A stretch of 45,114 bases of DNA from Lapidilactobacillus wuchangensis. Lineage in GTDB: Bacteria; Bacillota; Bacilli; Lactobacillales; Lactobacillaceae. Both the position numbers and the translations under genes were made by a program. The stretch is from positions 1-45,114 of the forward strand of contig NZ_RHOU01000017.1 in the NCBI RefSeq assembly GCF_003946645.1, written 5' to 3'. Of the stretch, positions 24,834 to 34,141 are shown in pieces; within the stretch, counting starts at the first letter, position 1, and every line of letters begins with the position of its first letter. The notes beneath the pieces were generated by a model. The model was not told where the DNA came from and made no database searches. It worked only from the letters and a program-made list of their open reading frames with translations.

Positions 24834-25598
24834 ATGACAGAAAAAATACCATTATTAACGGCCACCAACGTTAGTGTTAGTTATGGCCAACGCCAAACCG
24901 TTCATGATTTATCTTTGAACTTCCCTGAGAACCAAATTACGGCGATTATGGGTCCTTCTGGCTGTGGTAAATCAACTTTCTTGCGTTGTTTAAATCGCAG
25001 TAATGATTTATTGCCCGACGTGCACGTTGGCGGTGAGATTCGGTTTCGTGGCGACGATATTTATCAGAAAAAAGTGAACCCCGTGGTTTTGCGAACGAAA
25101 ATCGGGATGGTTTATCAACAACCAACGCCATTTCCGTTTTCCATTTACGATAATGTTGCTTTTAGTCAACGGATGCTTGGTTTGCATGATCGTAAAATGA
25201 TTCGTGAAATTGTCGAAACTAGTTTACAACAAGCGGCGATTTGGGATGAAGTTAAGGATCGCTTAGATACGCCAGCCCAAGCTTTGTCTGGCGGCCAGCA
25301 ACAGCGCATCTGTTTGGCCAGTGTTTTGGCAGCCAAGCCGGAGGTTATTTTATTAGATGAACCGACGAGCGCTTTGGATCCAATTGCTAGTGCCAAAATT
25401 GAAGCAACTTTGATTGAATTAAAGAAATTGTATACCATAATAATCGTGACTCATAATTTACAACAAGCGAGCCGAATTTCTGATCAAGTTGCGTTTCTTT
25501 TGAATGGCCAGTTAGTTGAAACCGGCCCTACAGCTGCATTCTTTATGAATCCGCGCGAGCAAGCAACCAGTGATTATTTAAACGGTAAGTTTGGATAA
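24834..25598 (+). CDS. pstB: Phosphate ABC transporter ATP-binding protein PstB, second copy
   Basis: Paralog of the preceding ATPase, 254 residues. It has Walker A GPSGCGKST, FLRCLNRSNDL, Q-loop YQQPTPFPFS, signature LSGGQQQRICLAS and Walker B ILLDEPTSALDP. The ATG at 24834 lies 4 bp after the stop of the first pstB; an in-frame TTG at 24822 would overlap that gene and is less likely. The ribosome binding site is weak (GGGTGA), so translation probably depends on coupling. It could form a homodimer or a mixed dimer with the first copy. Confidence 0.95.
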   Translation: MTEKIPLLTATNVSVSYGQRQTVHDLSLNFPENQITAIMGPSGCGKSTFLRCLNRSNDLLPDVHVGGEIRFRGDDIYQKKVNPVVLRTKIGMVYQQPTPFPFSIYDNVAFSQRMLGLHDRKMIREIVETSLQQAAIWDEVKDRLDTPAQALSGGQQQRICLASVLAAKPEVILLDEPTSALDPIASAKIEATLIELKKLYTIIIVTHNLQQASRISDQVAFLLNGQLVETGPTAAFFMNPREQATSDYLNGKFG

Positions 25599-25612
25599 GG
25601 AGACAACAAGCA

Positions 25613-26281
25613 ATGGGACAGCAATTTTTTGATGAATTAAAAAGCCTACAAACTAATTTTATGGACATGGGCATCAATGTTAGCGAGCAAATTTATCAGT
25701 CCACCAAGTCGTTCATTGATCATGATAAACAGCTGGCACAACAAGTGATCGACCATGATCGCAAGATTAACGGCACTGAGGTTAGTTTAGAAAAGCAGGC
25801 TTTATATTTGATGGCCTTGCAACAGCCAGTAGCAACTAATTTCCGTGAGATTATTTCGATTTTGAAAGCAAGTGCTGATTTGGAGCGCGTTGGCGATCAT
25901 GCCGTGGGAATTGCCCGTGAAACAATTTATATTAAAGGCAATCAACGAATACCCGAAGTCGAAGAAATGATTGCAAACATGACCAATAGTGTTCGTAAAA
26001 TGTTGGAAGAAGCTTTAGATGCTTATTTTCATGAAAATGTGACGGTGGCGGAGAAAGTTGCCGGCGCTGACGATGAAATTGATCAACAGTATATTCAGAT
26101 CCGTCAGTCCTTAACTAATTCGCCACAATTAGATGGTGAGCTGGCGCCAGCCAGTGCCAGTTACTTAATGGTCGCGCGCTTTTTGGAACGAATTGGTGAT
26201 CATATCGTGAACATCAGCGAATGGATCGTTTATAGCAAAACTGGCAATATTGTTGAGCTGGGCAATCATCGCCGCAGCTAA
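25613..26281 (+). CDS. phoU: Phosphate transport regulator PhoU
   Basis: Cytoplasmic helical protein of 222 residues made of two three-helix PhoU repeats. The metal-site motifs are ERVGDHAVGIARE (~90-102) and, in the second repeat, FLERIGDHIVNISEW (~193-207). In studied bacteria PhoU links Pst activity to the PhoR kinase and damps phosphate uptake. Here no kinase gene is adjacent, which leaves its signalling partner open. AAGGAGA lies before the ATG, 14 bp after the second pstB. Confidence 0.96.
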   Translation: MGQQFFDELKSLQTNFMDMGINVSEQIYQSTKSFIDHDKQLAQQVIDHDRKINGTEVSLEKQALYLMALQQPVATNFREIISILKASADLERVGDHAVGIARETIYIKGNQRIPEVEEMIANMTNSVRKMLEEALDAYFHENVTVAEKVAGADDEIDQQYIQIRQSLTNSPQLDGELAPASASYLMVARFLERIGDHIVNISEWIVYSKTGNIVELGNHRRS

Positions 26282-26526
26282 CGAATGTCGGCTGACATGA
26301 CATTGTTTGATCAGCTTCGTTATTATTTGCTGAACTGGATCAGACAAGTTTTTCGAAAAAATCACTTGTTGTTGCGAAATTTGCAAGCAAGATTCATTAC
26401 GATTGTGGTTGAAGCAGTTAGAATTAACTTGTAAAAGCTCGAATGATCTAGAAAAGTTGCTGCCAGTTCCCCTTGTTTAATGTTTAATTTCCGCAGACGC
26501 GAAAATTCCTTGATGGAGAGTCGATC

Positions 26527-27270
26527 ATGCCAGCAAAAATTTTAGTTTTAACCAAACAACTGAAAATTTTCATTCGTTTGAATGAACGCTTGGCGGAGCA
26601 GAAATATACGGTTTTTAACGTAACTAGTCAGCAAAGTGCCGCTCAAGCAATCGCCAGTCGGGATTTTAGTGCGGTGCTGATTGATTTAGACTGTATTGGT
26701 TTAGATGAGACTTGCCAGCTAATTGCTCAGAATCGGCCGGTTATTAATGGACCTATCATTGTGTTGAATAAGGATTGGTCCCAAGAAATCATGCTGATGT
26801 TGTTTGCGTTGAAAATTGACGATTTCTTATTAACGACAGTTTCATTTTCTGAATTATTAGCGCGATTGAAACAACGAATCTGGGTTTACCAAACCCATGA
26901 GCATGAACGGCCGAAACATCCAGAACTAAAAGAAACAGTTAAGTCATCAGCGATTCATTTGGATGATTTAACCATTGATTTGCAGCATTATCGTGTGACC
27001 CGCGCCAATCATGATTTGGGTTTGACGCCTAAAGAATTTAAATTACTGATTTACTTGATCAATCATAATGGTCAAGTTTTAAATCGGGAGCAGATTTTAA
27101 ATCAGGTCTGGGGTTATGATGAACTAGAGTCGTCACGAATTGTTGATATCCACATTAGTCATTTGCGAGATAAGATCGAGCTAGATTCTAAGAATCCGCA
27201 GATCATTAAAACGGTGCGCGGTTTTGGTTATATTTTTGAAGACAAGCATTTGAAAATTGATTACCAATAA
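26527..27270 (+). CDS. OmpR/PhoB-type response regulator with degenerate receiver
   Basis: Regulator of 247 residues: an N-terminal receiver-like domain (~1-118) and a C-terminal winged helix (~145-240) with LTPKEFKLLIYLINHNGQVLNREQIL, VDIHISHLRDKIE and TVRGFGYIFE. The DNA-binding half is normal. In the receiver, D53 aligns with the phospho-acceptor, but the acidic pair is replaced by T9-K10, the conserved threonine by asparagine (PIIVLNKD), and the lysine by threonine (DDFLLTTVS). Phosphorylation is therefore doubtful. It lies 245 bp after phoU, and no histidine kinase follows. Position suggests control of the pst operon, possibly through the array before pstS. Confidence 0.9.
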   Translation: MPAKILVLTKQLKIFIRLNERLAEQKYTVFNVTSQQSAAQAIASRDFSAVLIDLDCIGLDETCQLIAQNRPVINGPIIVLNKDWSQEIMLMLFALKIDDFLLTTVSFSELLARLKQRIWVYQTHEHERPKHPELKETVKSSAIHLDDLTIDLQHYRVTRANHDLGLTPKEFKLLIYLINHNGQVLNREQILNQVWGYDELESSRIVDIHISHLRDKIELDSKNPQIIKTVRGFGYIFEDKHLKIDYQ

Positions 27271-27361
27271 GCAACGGTTTGTCAGCTATGTGGCTATCTT
27301 AAATCTGATTAATATCAAGGCGATAGTGATAATATGTGCCAAGGATTCCCTAATTGGGAGA

Positions 27362-27975
27362 GGTGGTTGCTGGGCGATTTAGAGGGCGTGGAACGCTGTG
27401 GCCGTCGATTTGAGCTTATTGCTAACGCAACAATCTCAAATGCGAGGCTTATTCTAAGTGATAAATCGCTAAGAATAATTTCACAGCTGACGCCAATCGC
27501 CCAGCAACCACCTGTGGAAACTAACGGAATTGAGCACCACTATTTAGAAAAACAAATTGAAGTATACTAATAGGCCTGTTTGACAACTTTTCTGGATAAA
27601 ACCAGAAACTGCCAGATAGGTTTTTTTGATGAGGCTATTTAGTTGTGACAACAGTTTAAATCGAGTCGATTTGTCCCACTACAATTGGCTTAAGCACTAA
27701 CAAAGATAAAGTGCACCAACTCAGCTCCAGACGGAATGGAGGGCGTGGTTGTCAGCCGCCAAATTTGTCTTATTGCTTTAGCAATTAGACAAAGGCTCGT
27801 ATTTGAAACAATTGCGGTTTTTCAATTGGTTCAAATCGATGCCGGCCGCGTTCCACAACCAGCAAGCCCAGAATGCAGTCAGAACCAGTTTTGTTTCAAT
27901 ACCTCCTCATTGGGTTTTAATGGCCGAATGTGCATGTAGTCCGCAATGCAGTCAGACTCAACTCTGTTTTAACAC
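27362..27975 (+). repeat. R element copy 6 (complete, with 3' remnant)
   Basis: The left arm at 27362-27512 has the exact 18-bp closing stem. The spacer has the TTTTCTGGATAAAACC hairpin and TTTTTTT at about 27580-27628. The right arm (27725-27892) is nearly identical to copy 5. A short remnant of the arm's 3' end (GCAATGCAGTCAGACTCAA) follows at about 27942-27975. It lies 91 bp after the response regulator stop, and no other terminator was seen for that gene. The frames at 27334-27570 and 27736-27988 are repeat sequence and are not called. Confidence 0.92.
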
Positions 27976-28057
27976 AAGCATTAGATGATTTGAACTTTTA
28001 TCCAGAAAGTTAGTTGGCAAAGAAGTAGCAACCCTTATTTCGTCTCGCTCCTGGCAA

Positions 28058-28066
28058 TGCTATACT
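28058..28066 (+). promoter_or_regulatory. Extended -10 promoter of ktrBA
   Basis: TGCTATACT is an extended -10 element, with no good -35. It lies about 37 bp before the proposed ktrB start. Confidence 0.5.
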
Positions 28067-28102
28067 GAATTAATAGGTATTATTTTGAAGGAGAAGGCAA
28101 AA

Positions 28103-29488
28103 TTGCTAACTAAGAAACGTTATCATTTTTCAGCGACGCAACTCATTGCGCTCAGTTTTGTAATTTTAATTTTACTTGGGGCCTTATTGCTGAATACACC
28201 GCTGGCCAGTAACGATGGCCGTTCGATCGGCTTTCTGGATGCACTGTTCACTGCCACTTCGGCTAGTTGTGTCACTGGTTTAGTCGTAGTCAATACTTTA
28301 GAACATTGGACTTTATTTGGCCAGTTGGTTATTTTGGCCTTGATTCAATTTGGGGCGTTAGGTTTTATTTCAATTTTCGTGGCGAGTTTGAAATTATTTA
28401 ATCGGCGGATTTCTTTAGAGAATAGTGTGCTTATTCAAACGGCCTATGGTCAGAATAAAATCGGCGGAATGGGACCGTTCATTGCGCGTGCTGTCAAAAT
28501 TACGCTGGCCTGTGAAGCAACTGGCGCAGTTATACTGACCTTTCTATTTCACCACGCGCAATCAGTCTCTTGGGGTCGTGCAATTTATGAAGGTATTTTT
28601 CATGCCATATCGGCGTTTTGTAACGCTGGCTTTGACGTGATTGGCAATAACAGCGTGCTGCCATTTGGCGATAACTGGGCCATTTTATTAACGATTGGGT
28701 TGTTAATTATTATTGGCGGTTTAGGCTTTCCCGTGATAATTGAGCTATTAACCAAGTTGCGCCAGCATCGGCAATGGTCGCTCACTCACCGTCTGGAAAT
28801 GTTATCGGTTCACAGCAAGATCGTGCTACTCATGACGGGGAGCTTGTTACTTTTCGGAACGGTGGCGTTTTTAATTCTGGAGTGGTCAAATGACCAGACT
28901 CTGGGTAGGTTATCAGTTAGTCATAAAATTTTAAATAGTTTATTCCAAGCAATTACTTTGCGAACTGCCGGCTATTATTCAATTGATCAAGCTGGCCTGA
29001 CTGAACTGAGTAAATTGTTGTCTTCCGTGCTCATGATTATTGGTGGTTCGCCTGCGGGGACTGCCGGCGGGATTAAAACAGTGACGATTGCCGTGGTTTT
29101 AATCGCCGTTCATTCGGCGTTACGCGGCGAGCCAAAAATCATTGGGTTTAAACGGACGTTGCCAATTAATTTATTGCAGAAGGCATTGACGGTCATGACG
29201 GCGTTTCTATTAATTACTTTGGCAGCCATTATTATTTTAAACTTTAGCGAGCAGACGTCAGCGTTTAATCATTCCTTACTTGATATTGTTTATGAAGTGA
29301 GCTCGGCCATGGGAACAGTGGGGTTGACGACGGGCATCACACCACATCTCAGCCAGGTGGGCAAAATCGTGATTATGTTATGTATGTTCATTGGGCGTCT
29401 GTCACCGATTACCGTTATCGTCGCATTAAGTCGGCGACTCGAACAGAAAAATTATCATTACCCCGAAGAAACAGTAGTTATTGGTTAA
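28103..29488 (+). CDS. ktrB: Potassium uptake channel subunit KtrB (Trk/Ktr family)
   Basis: Membrane subunit of a Ktr-type potassium uptake system, 461 residues. It has the four pore-loop repeats of the family, each with a selectivity-filter glycine: SASCVTGLV, AFCNAGFDV, LRTAGYYSI and GTVGLTTGI. The start is taken as TTG at 28103, 9 bp after AAGGAG (28088-28093); an earlier in-frame TTG at 28085 would sit before that site. Uptake is gated by the KtrA subunit encoded directly downstream. Ion selectivity is inferred from the family. Confidence 0.95.
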   Translation: MLTKKRYHFSATQLIALSFVILILLGALLLNTPLASNDGRSIGFLDALFTATSASCVTGLVVVNTLEHWTLFGQLVILALIQFGALGFISIFVASLKLFNRRISLENSVLIQTAYGQNKIGGMGPFIARAVKITLACEATGAVILTFLFHHAQSVSWGRAIYEGIFHAISAFCNAGFDVIGNNSVLPFGDNWAILLTIGLLIIIGGLGFPVIIELLTKLRQHRQWSLTHRLEMLSVHSKIVLLMTGSLLLFGTVAFLILEWSNDQTLGRLSVSHKILNSLFQAITLRTAGYYSIDQAGLTELSKLLSSVLMIIGGSPAGTAGGIKTVTIAVVLIAVHSALRGEPKIIGFKRTLPINLLQKALTVMTAFLLITLAAIIILNFSEQTSAFNHSLLDIVYEVSSAMGTVGLTTGITPHLSQVGKIVIMLCMFIGRLSPITVIVALSRRLEQKNYHYPEETVVIG

Positions 29489-29503
29489 ATATTGGAGGTT
29501 ATT

Positions 29504-30142
29504 ATGGATACAGAACGTGTCGATCTACAGTTTGCAGTCTTAGGTTTGGGTCGCTTTGGAATGAGTATTGTGCGGACGTTGGCTGAATATGATGCCACGG
29601 TTTTAGCATGTGATACTAATGAAGAACGTTTAAATGAAGCGGCCGAATACACTAGTCATGTGGTCCAGGCAGATGTTGCTGATGAGGATACATTGAAAGA
29701 TTTAGGAATTGGCGACTTTGATGTGGTCGTGTTGGCCATGGGGGAGAACTTTGAAGCCGCAATCATGGCGACGATGGCTGCCAAAGAACTCGGTGTGCCT
29801 AAAATTGTCGTTAAAGCCTTGGGGCAACGCCAGAAGAAAATTCTGCAACGAATTGGTGCTGATCAAGTTATTTTGCCAGAAATTGAAATGGGTGAAAAAG
29901 TTGCCCATAGTTTAATTGATCCTGATATGATCGATATTTTGGAAAAAGCTGGCCGCCAAGCTATTACCGAAATTCACCCCCATCGTGATTGGATTGGGCA
30001 CACCGTTGCTGATCTTGATATTCGCAAGAATTATGATTACACGATCATGGCCGTAATTCGTGACCAGAAAATTATTATTCCCGTGCCAGCTGATTTAAAG
30101 ATGGAACAGGATGATGTGTTAATCATGTTAAGCAATGAGTAG
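29504..30142 (+). CDS. ktrA: Potassium uptake regulatory subunit KtrA (RCK protein)
   Basis: Cytoplasmic gating ring subunit of 212 residues. The RCK_N Rossmann fold (~8-130) has the GLGRFG nucleotide motif and the acidic residue ending strand 2 (ACDTNEE). The RCK_C domain (~135-212) in this family binds c-di-AMP or other ligands, which is established for relatives only. The ATG at 29504 follows GGAGG (29494-29498); the in-frame TTG at 29492 would precede that site and is rejected. It lies 15 bp after ktrB and ends in a terminator. Confidence 0.95.
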   Translation: MDTERVDLQFAVLGLGRFGMSIVRTLAEYDATVLACDTNEERLNEAAEYTSHVVQADVADEDTLKDLGIGDFDVVVLAMGENFEAAIMATMAAKELGVPKIVVKALGQRQKKILQRIGADQVILPEIEMGEKVAHSLIDPDMIDILEKAGRQAITEIHPHRDWIGHTVADLDIRKNYDYTIMAVIRDQKIIIPVPADLKMEQDDVLIMLSNE

Positions 30143-30189
30143 CCTAAATTTGTCAGCGTGGCGTTCTAATCCGTTTAATTTGTTCACCC

Positions 30190-30230
30190 AAAAAAGCACC
30201 TTGATCATTTCTTGATCAGGGTGTTTTTTT
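30190..30230 (+). terminator. Terminator of ktrBA
   Basis: The stem GCACCTTGATCA/TTGATCAGGGTG is followed by TTTTTTT, about 50 bp after the ktrA stop. Confidence 0.92.
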
Positions 30231-30536
30231 ATGACTAATGATAAACGAATTTCGAAATATTGGCTAAATACTGATTAAGCTTAAAAATTCTTTTGTCATT
30301 GGTGATAGCTAACTGACTGGATTGATTTCTTATTTTAAGAGTTAATAATAATTGAATTAGCAACGATTATCACTTGAAAATTGTGTATTGAAATATTGAT
30401 TTGACAGTATTTTCAGCGAAATAAGATTAAATAATTGTTTCAATTCGAAAAACTTGTTTTTGTTTTGCACAAGTCATGATAGACTAGAAATTAATCGTGA
30501 TAAATTTTACTTTTTACTAATGGAGGTTCACGGCAA
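30231..30536. other. AT-rich intergenic region before the LCP gene
   Basis: No gene. TTGACA at 30401 has only a poorly spaced partner (TAAGAT at 30422, 15 bp). TGATAGACT at 30477-30485 could be an extended -10, about 50 bp before the LCP start. GGAGG at 30522-30526 is the ribosome binding site. Confidence 0.4.
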
Positions 30537-31634
30537 GTGGATGGGCAAGAGCAACATCGTCGGACTGGGCATCAGCGCAAGCACCCAGTTCGTAATACGA
30601 TTTTAATTATTTTAGGTGTGTTAATTGTAGGCGTGTTGGCATATGGGACTTGGTTCTTCGTCTCCGCTAAAAGCGCAATCGATTCAACTTATAAGAGTGC
30701 TGGCGAAACCAAGACAGCTAAAACTGTCATCAGTCAGCAAAAGCCATTGAATGTTTTGTTAATGGGGACGGATACTGGGGCATTTGGCCGTAATTATAAA
30801 GGCCGGACCGATACAATGATCATTGCGACCATTAATCCGGCTAAGAAGCAAACGACTTTAACGAGTATTCCCCGGGATACGATGGCTGAAGCAATTGGCA
30901 CGGATACTTTTGACTTTGAGCGAATTAATGCGGCCTATGAAAAGGGCGGCTCCAAAATGGCCTTGAAATCAATTTCAACGTTGATTAATGTGCCGTTGGA
31001 ATACTACGTGACAATCAACATGGGCGGCTTAACTAAGATTGTAACAGCCGTTGGTGGCGTTGACGTGGTAGTACCATTTACCTTTACCTATGAGGGCATT
31101 AAGTTTACAAAAGGTAAAATGCATTTAAACGGCAAAGAGGCCTTGGAATATTCACGGATGCGGTATGATGATCCTCGTGGCGATTATGGTCGGCAAGAGC
31201 GGCAACGTCAGGTCATTACCTCAGCGATTCAGGCCGCAGCAAGTACTCGGACTTTAACCAATTTCCAATCAGTGCTACAGTCGATTTCGAGCAATATGGT
31301 GACTAATTTATCCTTTGATGATATGGTCAGCATTTTCAAGGATTATCGTGGTTATGCTGAGAATATGTCCAGTGATCATTTACAAGGTGTTAGTGCCATG
31401 TGGGGCGACGCCATGATCCAGATTGCCCCAACTTCCGAATTACAACGAGTTTCTGATAAGCTCCGCGAAGAAAACGGCCTAGCAAAAGAAACTATTAGTA
31501 ATCAAGAAACTCGGCAAAATCAATTGAATATCAAGAATAATAATTTTGATTTCAAGAGTAAGAATGATCGACAACAATACGTTGTTTATTCCAGCAAGAA
31601 TGATACAACGCCTTGGGATGGTAGCGATAATTAA
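30537..31634 (+). CDS. LytR-CpsA-Psr (LCP) family protein
   Basis: Membrane-anchored enzyme of 365 residues that, by family, transfers lipid-linked glycopolymers (teichoic acid or capsule) to peptidoglycan on the outer face. A basic N-terminus (~1-20) precedes one helix (~22-43). The LCP domain (~75-260) has LLMGTDTG, GRTDTMIIATINP, TSIPRDT and YSRMRYDDPRGDYGRQERQR, which carries the conserved arginines. The C-terminal ~60 residues are polar and rich in N and Q. The start is a GTG, 10 bp after GGAGG. It precedes the polysaccharide genes but is separated from them by a hairpin terminator. Confidence 0.93.
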   Translation: MDGQEQHRRTGHQRKHPVRNTILIILGVLIVGVLAYGTWFFVSAKSAIDSTYKSAGETKTAKTVISQQKPLNVLLMGTDTGAFGRNYKGRTDTMIIATINPAKKQTTLTSIPRDTMAEAIGTDTFDFERINAAYEKGGSKMALKSISTLINVPLEYYVTINMGGLTKIVTAVGGVDVVVPFTFTYEGIKFTKGKMHLNGKEALEYSRMRYDDPRGDYGRQERQRQVITSAIQAAASTRTLTNFQSVLQSISSNMVTNLSFDDMVSIFKDYRGYAENMSSDHLQGVSAMWGDAMIQIAPTSELQRVSDKLREENGLAKETISNQETRQNQLNIKNNNFDFKSKNDRQQYVVYSSKNDTTPWDGSDN

Positions 31635-31677
31635 ATAGTTCAAACACTGTTGCGGCTTAATTCTGGCAGCAGTAAAC

Positions 31678-31725
31678 GATGAGGTTGATCAGCAATGATG
31701 ATTTACGATCAATCTCATTTTTGTG
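31678..31725 (+). terminator. Terminator after the LCP gene
   Basis: GATGAGGTTGATC...GATCAATCTCATT forms a long stem, followed by TTTTG. It may let only part of transcription run on into the Wzz-like gene. Confidence 0.7.
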
Positions 31726-31767
31726 AGTGAAAAGTTGGCAAAAAATGAATAAGTTCAGGAGTTTGTA

Positions 31768-32559
31768 ATGGAGCAGGAATTTAGTTTAGGCGATTTATTT
31801 AAAATTATTCGTAAACATTGGACAGCCATCGTCCTGACCACAGTTTTAGGAATCGTGATCGCTGGGGTCTTAAGTTTCTTTGTGATGACGCCGAAGTATC
31901 AGGCCAGTGTTGATATCTTGGTTAATCGAAAACAAGATAACGCTATGAATCAATTAAGTGATCAACAGGCCGATGTGCAAATGATCAACACTTATAAGGA
32001 CATTATTACCAAATCAGTTGTTTTAAACCCGGTTCGTGAGAAATTGGCGGCTGAGGATCATTACAATATTTCGTTAGCCCAACTGGAAAAGAATATTGCG
32101 GTAACGAATGAACAGAATTCGCAAGTCTTCACAGTGAGCATTACTGATGAGAATGCGGCCTATGCAACTAAGATGGCTAATCTAGTTGCGGTGACTTTTA
32201 AACAACGAGTGAAGAAAATTCTCAGTATTAATAACGTCACAATTATTGCTGACGCACAAAAGCCCAAGAGTCCGGTTTCGCCCAAGAAACAACGAAATCT
32301 GTTAATCGGTGCAGTTTTAGGCCTAATTATTGGTGTCGGCATCGCTTTCCTAATTGAATTAACTGATCATAATGTGAAGGACGTTGATTTCTTAACCAAC
32401 GAAATGGGCTTGACCAAGTTGGGCGTTGTTGGTCATTATCATCATTCTAAGAACCATGCAGCTGCACAGAATCAGGCTTTGCAGCAGGCGGTTCAAAAGC
32501 CAGCTGAACAACAACCTGGTATGCGGCCGCAGCCACGAGCGACGACGAAACGTGTTTAG
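31768..32559 (+). CDS. cpsC: Wzz/CpsC-type polysaccharide co-polymerase
   Basis: Membrane protein of 263 residues with the Wzz layout: first helix (~19-40), an extracellular helical region (~45-165), a proline-rich stretch PKSPVSPKKQ, and a second helix (~175-195). In Gram-positive systems it activates the separate tyrosine kinase encoded next and sets chain length. The cytoplasmic tail (~200-263) is alanine- and glutamine-rich. AGGAG lies before the ATG. The kinase gene begins 24 bp later. Confidence 0.92.
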   Translation: MEQEFSLGDLFKIIRKHWTAIVLTTVLGIVIAGVLSFFVMTPKYQASVDILVNRKQDNAMNQLSDQQADVQMINTYKDIITKSVVLNPVREKLAAEDHYNISLAQLEKNIAVTNEQNSQVFTVSITDENAAYATKMANLVAVTFKQRVKKILSINNVTIIADAQKPKSPVSPKKQRNLLIGAVLGLIIGVGIAFLIELTDHNVKDVDFLTNEMGLTKLGVVGHYHHSKNHAAAQNQALQQAVQKPAEQQPGMRPQPRATTKRV

Positions 32560-32583
32560 AATGATGGATGAGGTGAGCAAATA

Positions 32584-33315
32584 ATGTTTGGAAAAAAGAA
32601 AACAACGATCGAGCCGATTCAAGCGGCCAATTTATTTACGGTAACAGAACCCATGTCAGTTTTGACTGAGCAAATCAAAACTGTGCGGACTAATATTAGT
32701 TTTGCTCAAGAGGCTCAGAATTTACGTAAAATCATGTTAACTTCTGCCACGGCTTCTGAAGGTAAATCAACCATCACGGCTAATTTGGCGGTGGAATTTG
32801 CTAACGCTGGTAAGCGGGTAGTTTTAGTTGATGCTGATTTGCGTCGTTCCACAGTTAATCGTACTTTTAAAATTGCTGATCCCAATCGTGGCTTAACTAA
32901 TTTGCTGGTTCATCAGTACCATAACGCCATGGAAGTCACCCATGAGACGGGAATTGCTAATTTGACGATCATTCCCAGTGGACCAACACCACCTAATCCA
33001 GCAGAATTATTGAGTAGTCAAGCCATGTCGCGGGTATTAGCTGAGTTAGAACGTAATTTCGATTTAGTGATTGTCGATGCGCCACCAATTTTACCAGTGA
33101 CCGACGGACAAATCTTGGCCAGTATCGTTGATGGGGTTATTTTAGTTGTGCGGCAGAATCACACCACTAAAGCCGCCGTTAAGGATACAAAAGTGGCTTT
33201 AGAACAAGCACATGCCAATATTTTGGGCGTTATCTTGAATGATGTGAAAGTCAAGGGGGCTGACGGCTATTATGGATACGGACAAGGCTACTACTACAGC
33301 GACACGGAAAAATAG
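32584..33315 (+). CDS. cpsD: Capsular/EPS tyrosine-protein kinase CpsD
   Basis: BY-kinase of 243 residues that autophosphorylates on a C-terminal tyrosine cluster when bound to the CpsC tail. Walker A is ASEGKST (~57-63), Walker A' VLVDADLR (~80-87) and Walker B LVIVDAPP (~158-165). The tail GYYGYGQGYYYSD holds six tyrosines (229-238). The last 44 bp overlap the start of the phosphatase gene in another frame, so the tyrosine cluster codes for both proteins. Confidence 0.95.
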   Translation: MFGKKKTTIEPIQAANLFTVTEPMSVLTEQIKTVRTNISFAQEAQNLRKIMLTSATASEGKSTITANLAVEFANAGKRVVLVDADLRRSTVNRTFKIADPNRGLTNLLVHQYHNAMEVTHETGIANLTIIPSGPTPPNPAELLSSQAMSRVLAELERNFDLVIVDAPPILPVTDGQILASIVDGVILVVRQNHTTKAAVKDTKVALEQAHANILGVILNDVKVKGADGYYGYGQGYYYSDTEK

Positions 33316-34072
33316 TTTAGTTGATTTACATTGTCACATCTTACCGGGAATCGATGATGGTTCTAAAAGCTTAGCGGATTCTTTGGCCTTAGCGCGAGCA
33401 GCAGTCAGTGAAGGTATTGGTTATATTGTCGCGACGCCACATCATTTGGACCGTCATTTTGTTAATCATTCGGCTGATGTGCGGCGGGCAGTGGTGGCTT
33501 TTCAGCATGAGTTAGATCAAGCGCAGATTCCACTGACAATTTATCCTGGGCAAGAAGTTCACTTGAATGGTGATTTGGCAAAAAGATTACCTGATTTGAT
33601 CGGCTTAGATGCCAATATGAATTATTTGCTGGTAGAATTTCCTCATGAGGAAGTGCCACAATACGCCGAAGAATTATTCTTCGAATTAAGTTGTCAGAAT
33701 ATTACGCCGATCATCGCCCATCCTGAGCGGAATGCGCGGATCATTAAAGATCCCAGCTTGTTGTATGAGTTCATTAATAACGGCGCCTTGGCACAATTGA
33801 CGGCGACTAGCTTAGTTGGTGGTTTCGGTCGTAAAACTAAGAAGTTTTCTGAAGAATTAATTACTCATGGTTTGGTGCAAATCATTGCTTCTGATGCCCA
33901 TATGCTTAAGAATCGTCAATTTGCGCTACGCGATGCCTATTTTGCTTTGGATGACCTCGATCGCAGTTATGGCCCGATCTTCTATCAAAATTCACGGCAT
34001 ATTATTAATGGTGAGCCCTTAAATCATCCGATTGCGGCAGCACCAATTGAAAAACACCATTTTTTTAAGTAA
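33272..34072 (+). CDS. cpsB: PHP-family protein-tyrosine phosphatase CpsB
   Basis: Manganese-dependent phosphatase of 266 residues that dephosphorylates CpsD in known capsule systems. PHP-domain metal ligands are clear: DLHCHILPGIDDG (~18-30), ATPHH, the glutamate in PGQEVH, IAHPER and the C-terminal SDAH. The only ATG before the conserved HCH motif is at 33272, inside the 3' end of cpsD. The ribosome binding site is weak (AAGGGGG about 12 bp before), so translation is probably coupled to cpsD. The order kinase then phosphatase differs from the pneumococcal cpsB-C-D order. Confidence 0.93.
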   Translation: MDTDKATTTATRKNSLVDLHCHILPGIDDGSKSLADSLALARAAVSEGIGYIVATPHHLDRHFVNHSADVRRAVVAFQHELDQAQIPLTIYPGQEVHLNGDLAKRLPDLIGLDANMNYLLVEFPHEEVPQYAEELFFELSCQNITPIIAHPERNARIIKDPSLLYEFINNGALAQLTATSLVGGFGRKTKKFSEELITHGLVQIIASDAHMLKNRQFALRDAYFALDDLDRSYGPIFYQNSRHIINGEPLNHPIAAAPIEKHHFFK

Positions 34073-34105
34073 CTATTTTGATGGTATATTTTTTTAATGA
34101 ATCAA

Positions 34106-34141
34106 TAAGACTGGCAACTAGTTTGTTAGTCTTTTTATTTT
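34106..34141 (+). terminator. Terminator after the phosphatase gene
   Basis: The stem AAGACT...AGTCTT, with inner AAC/GTT, is followed by TTTTTATTTTT. It separates the sugar transferase gene from the kinase/phosphatase unit. Confidence 0.7.
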
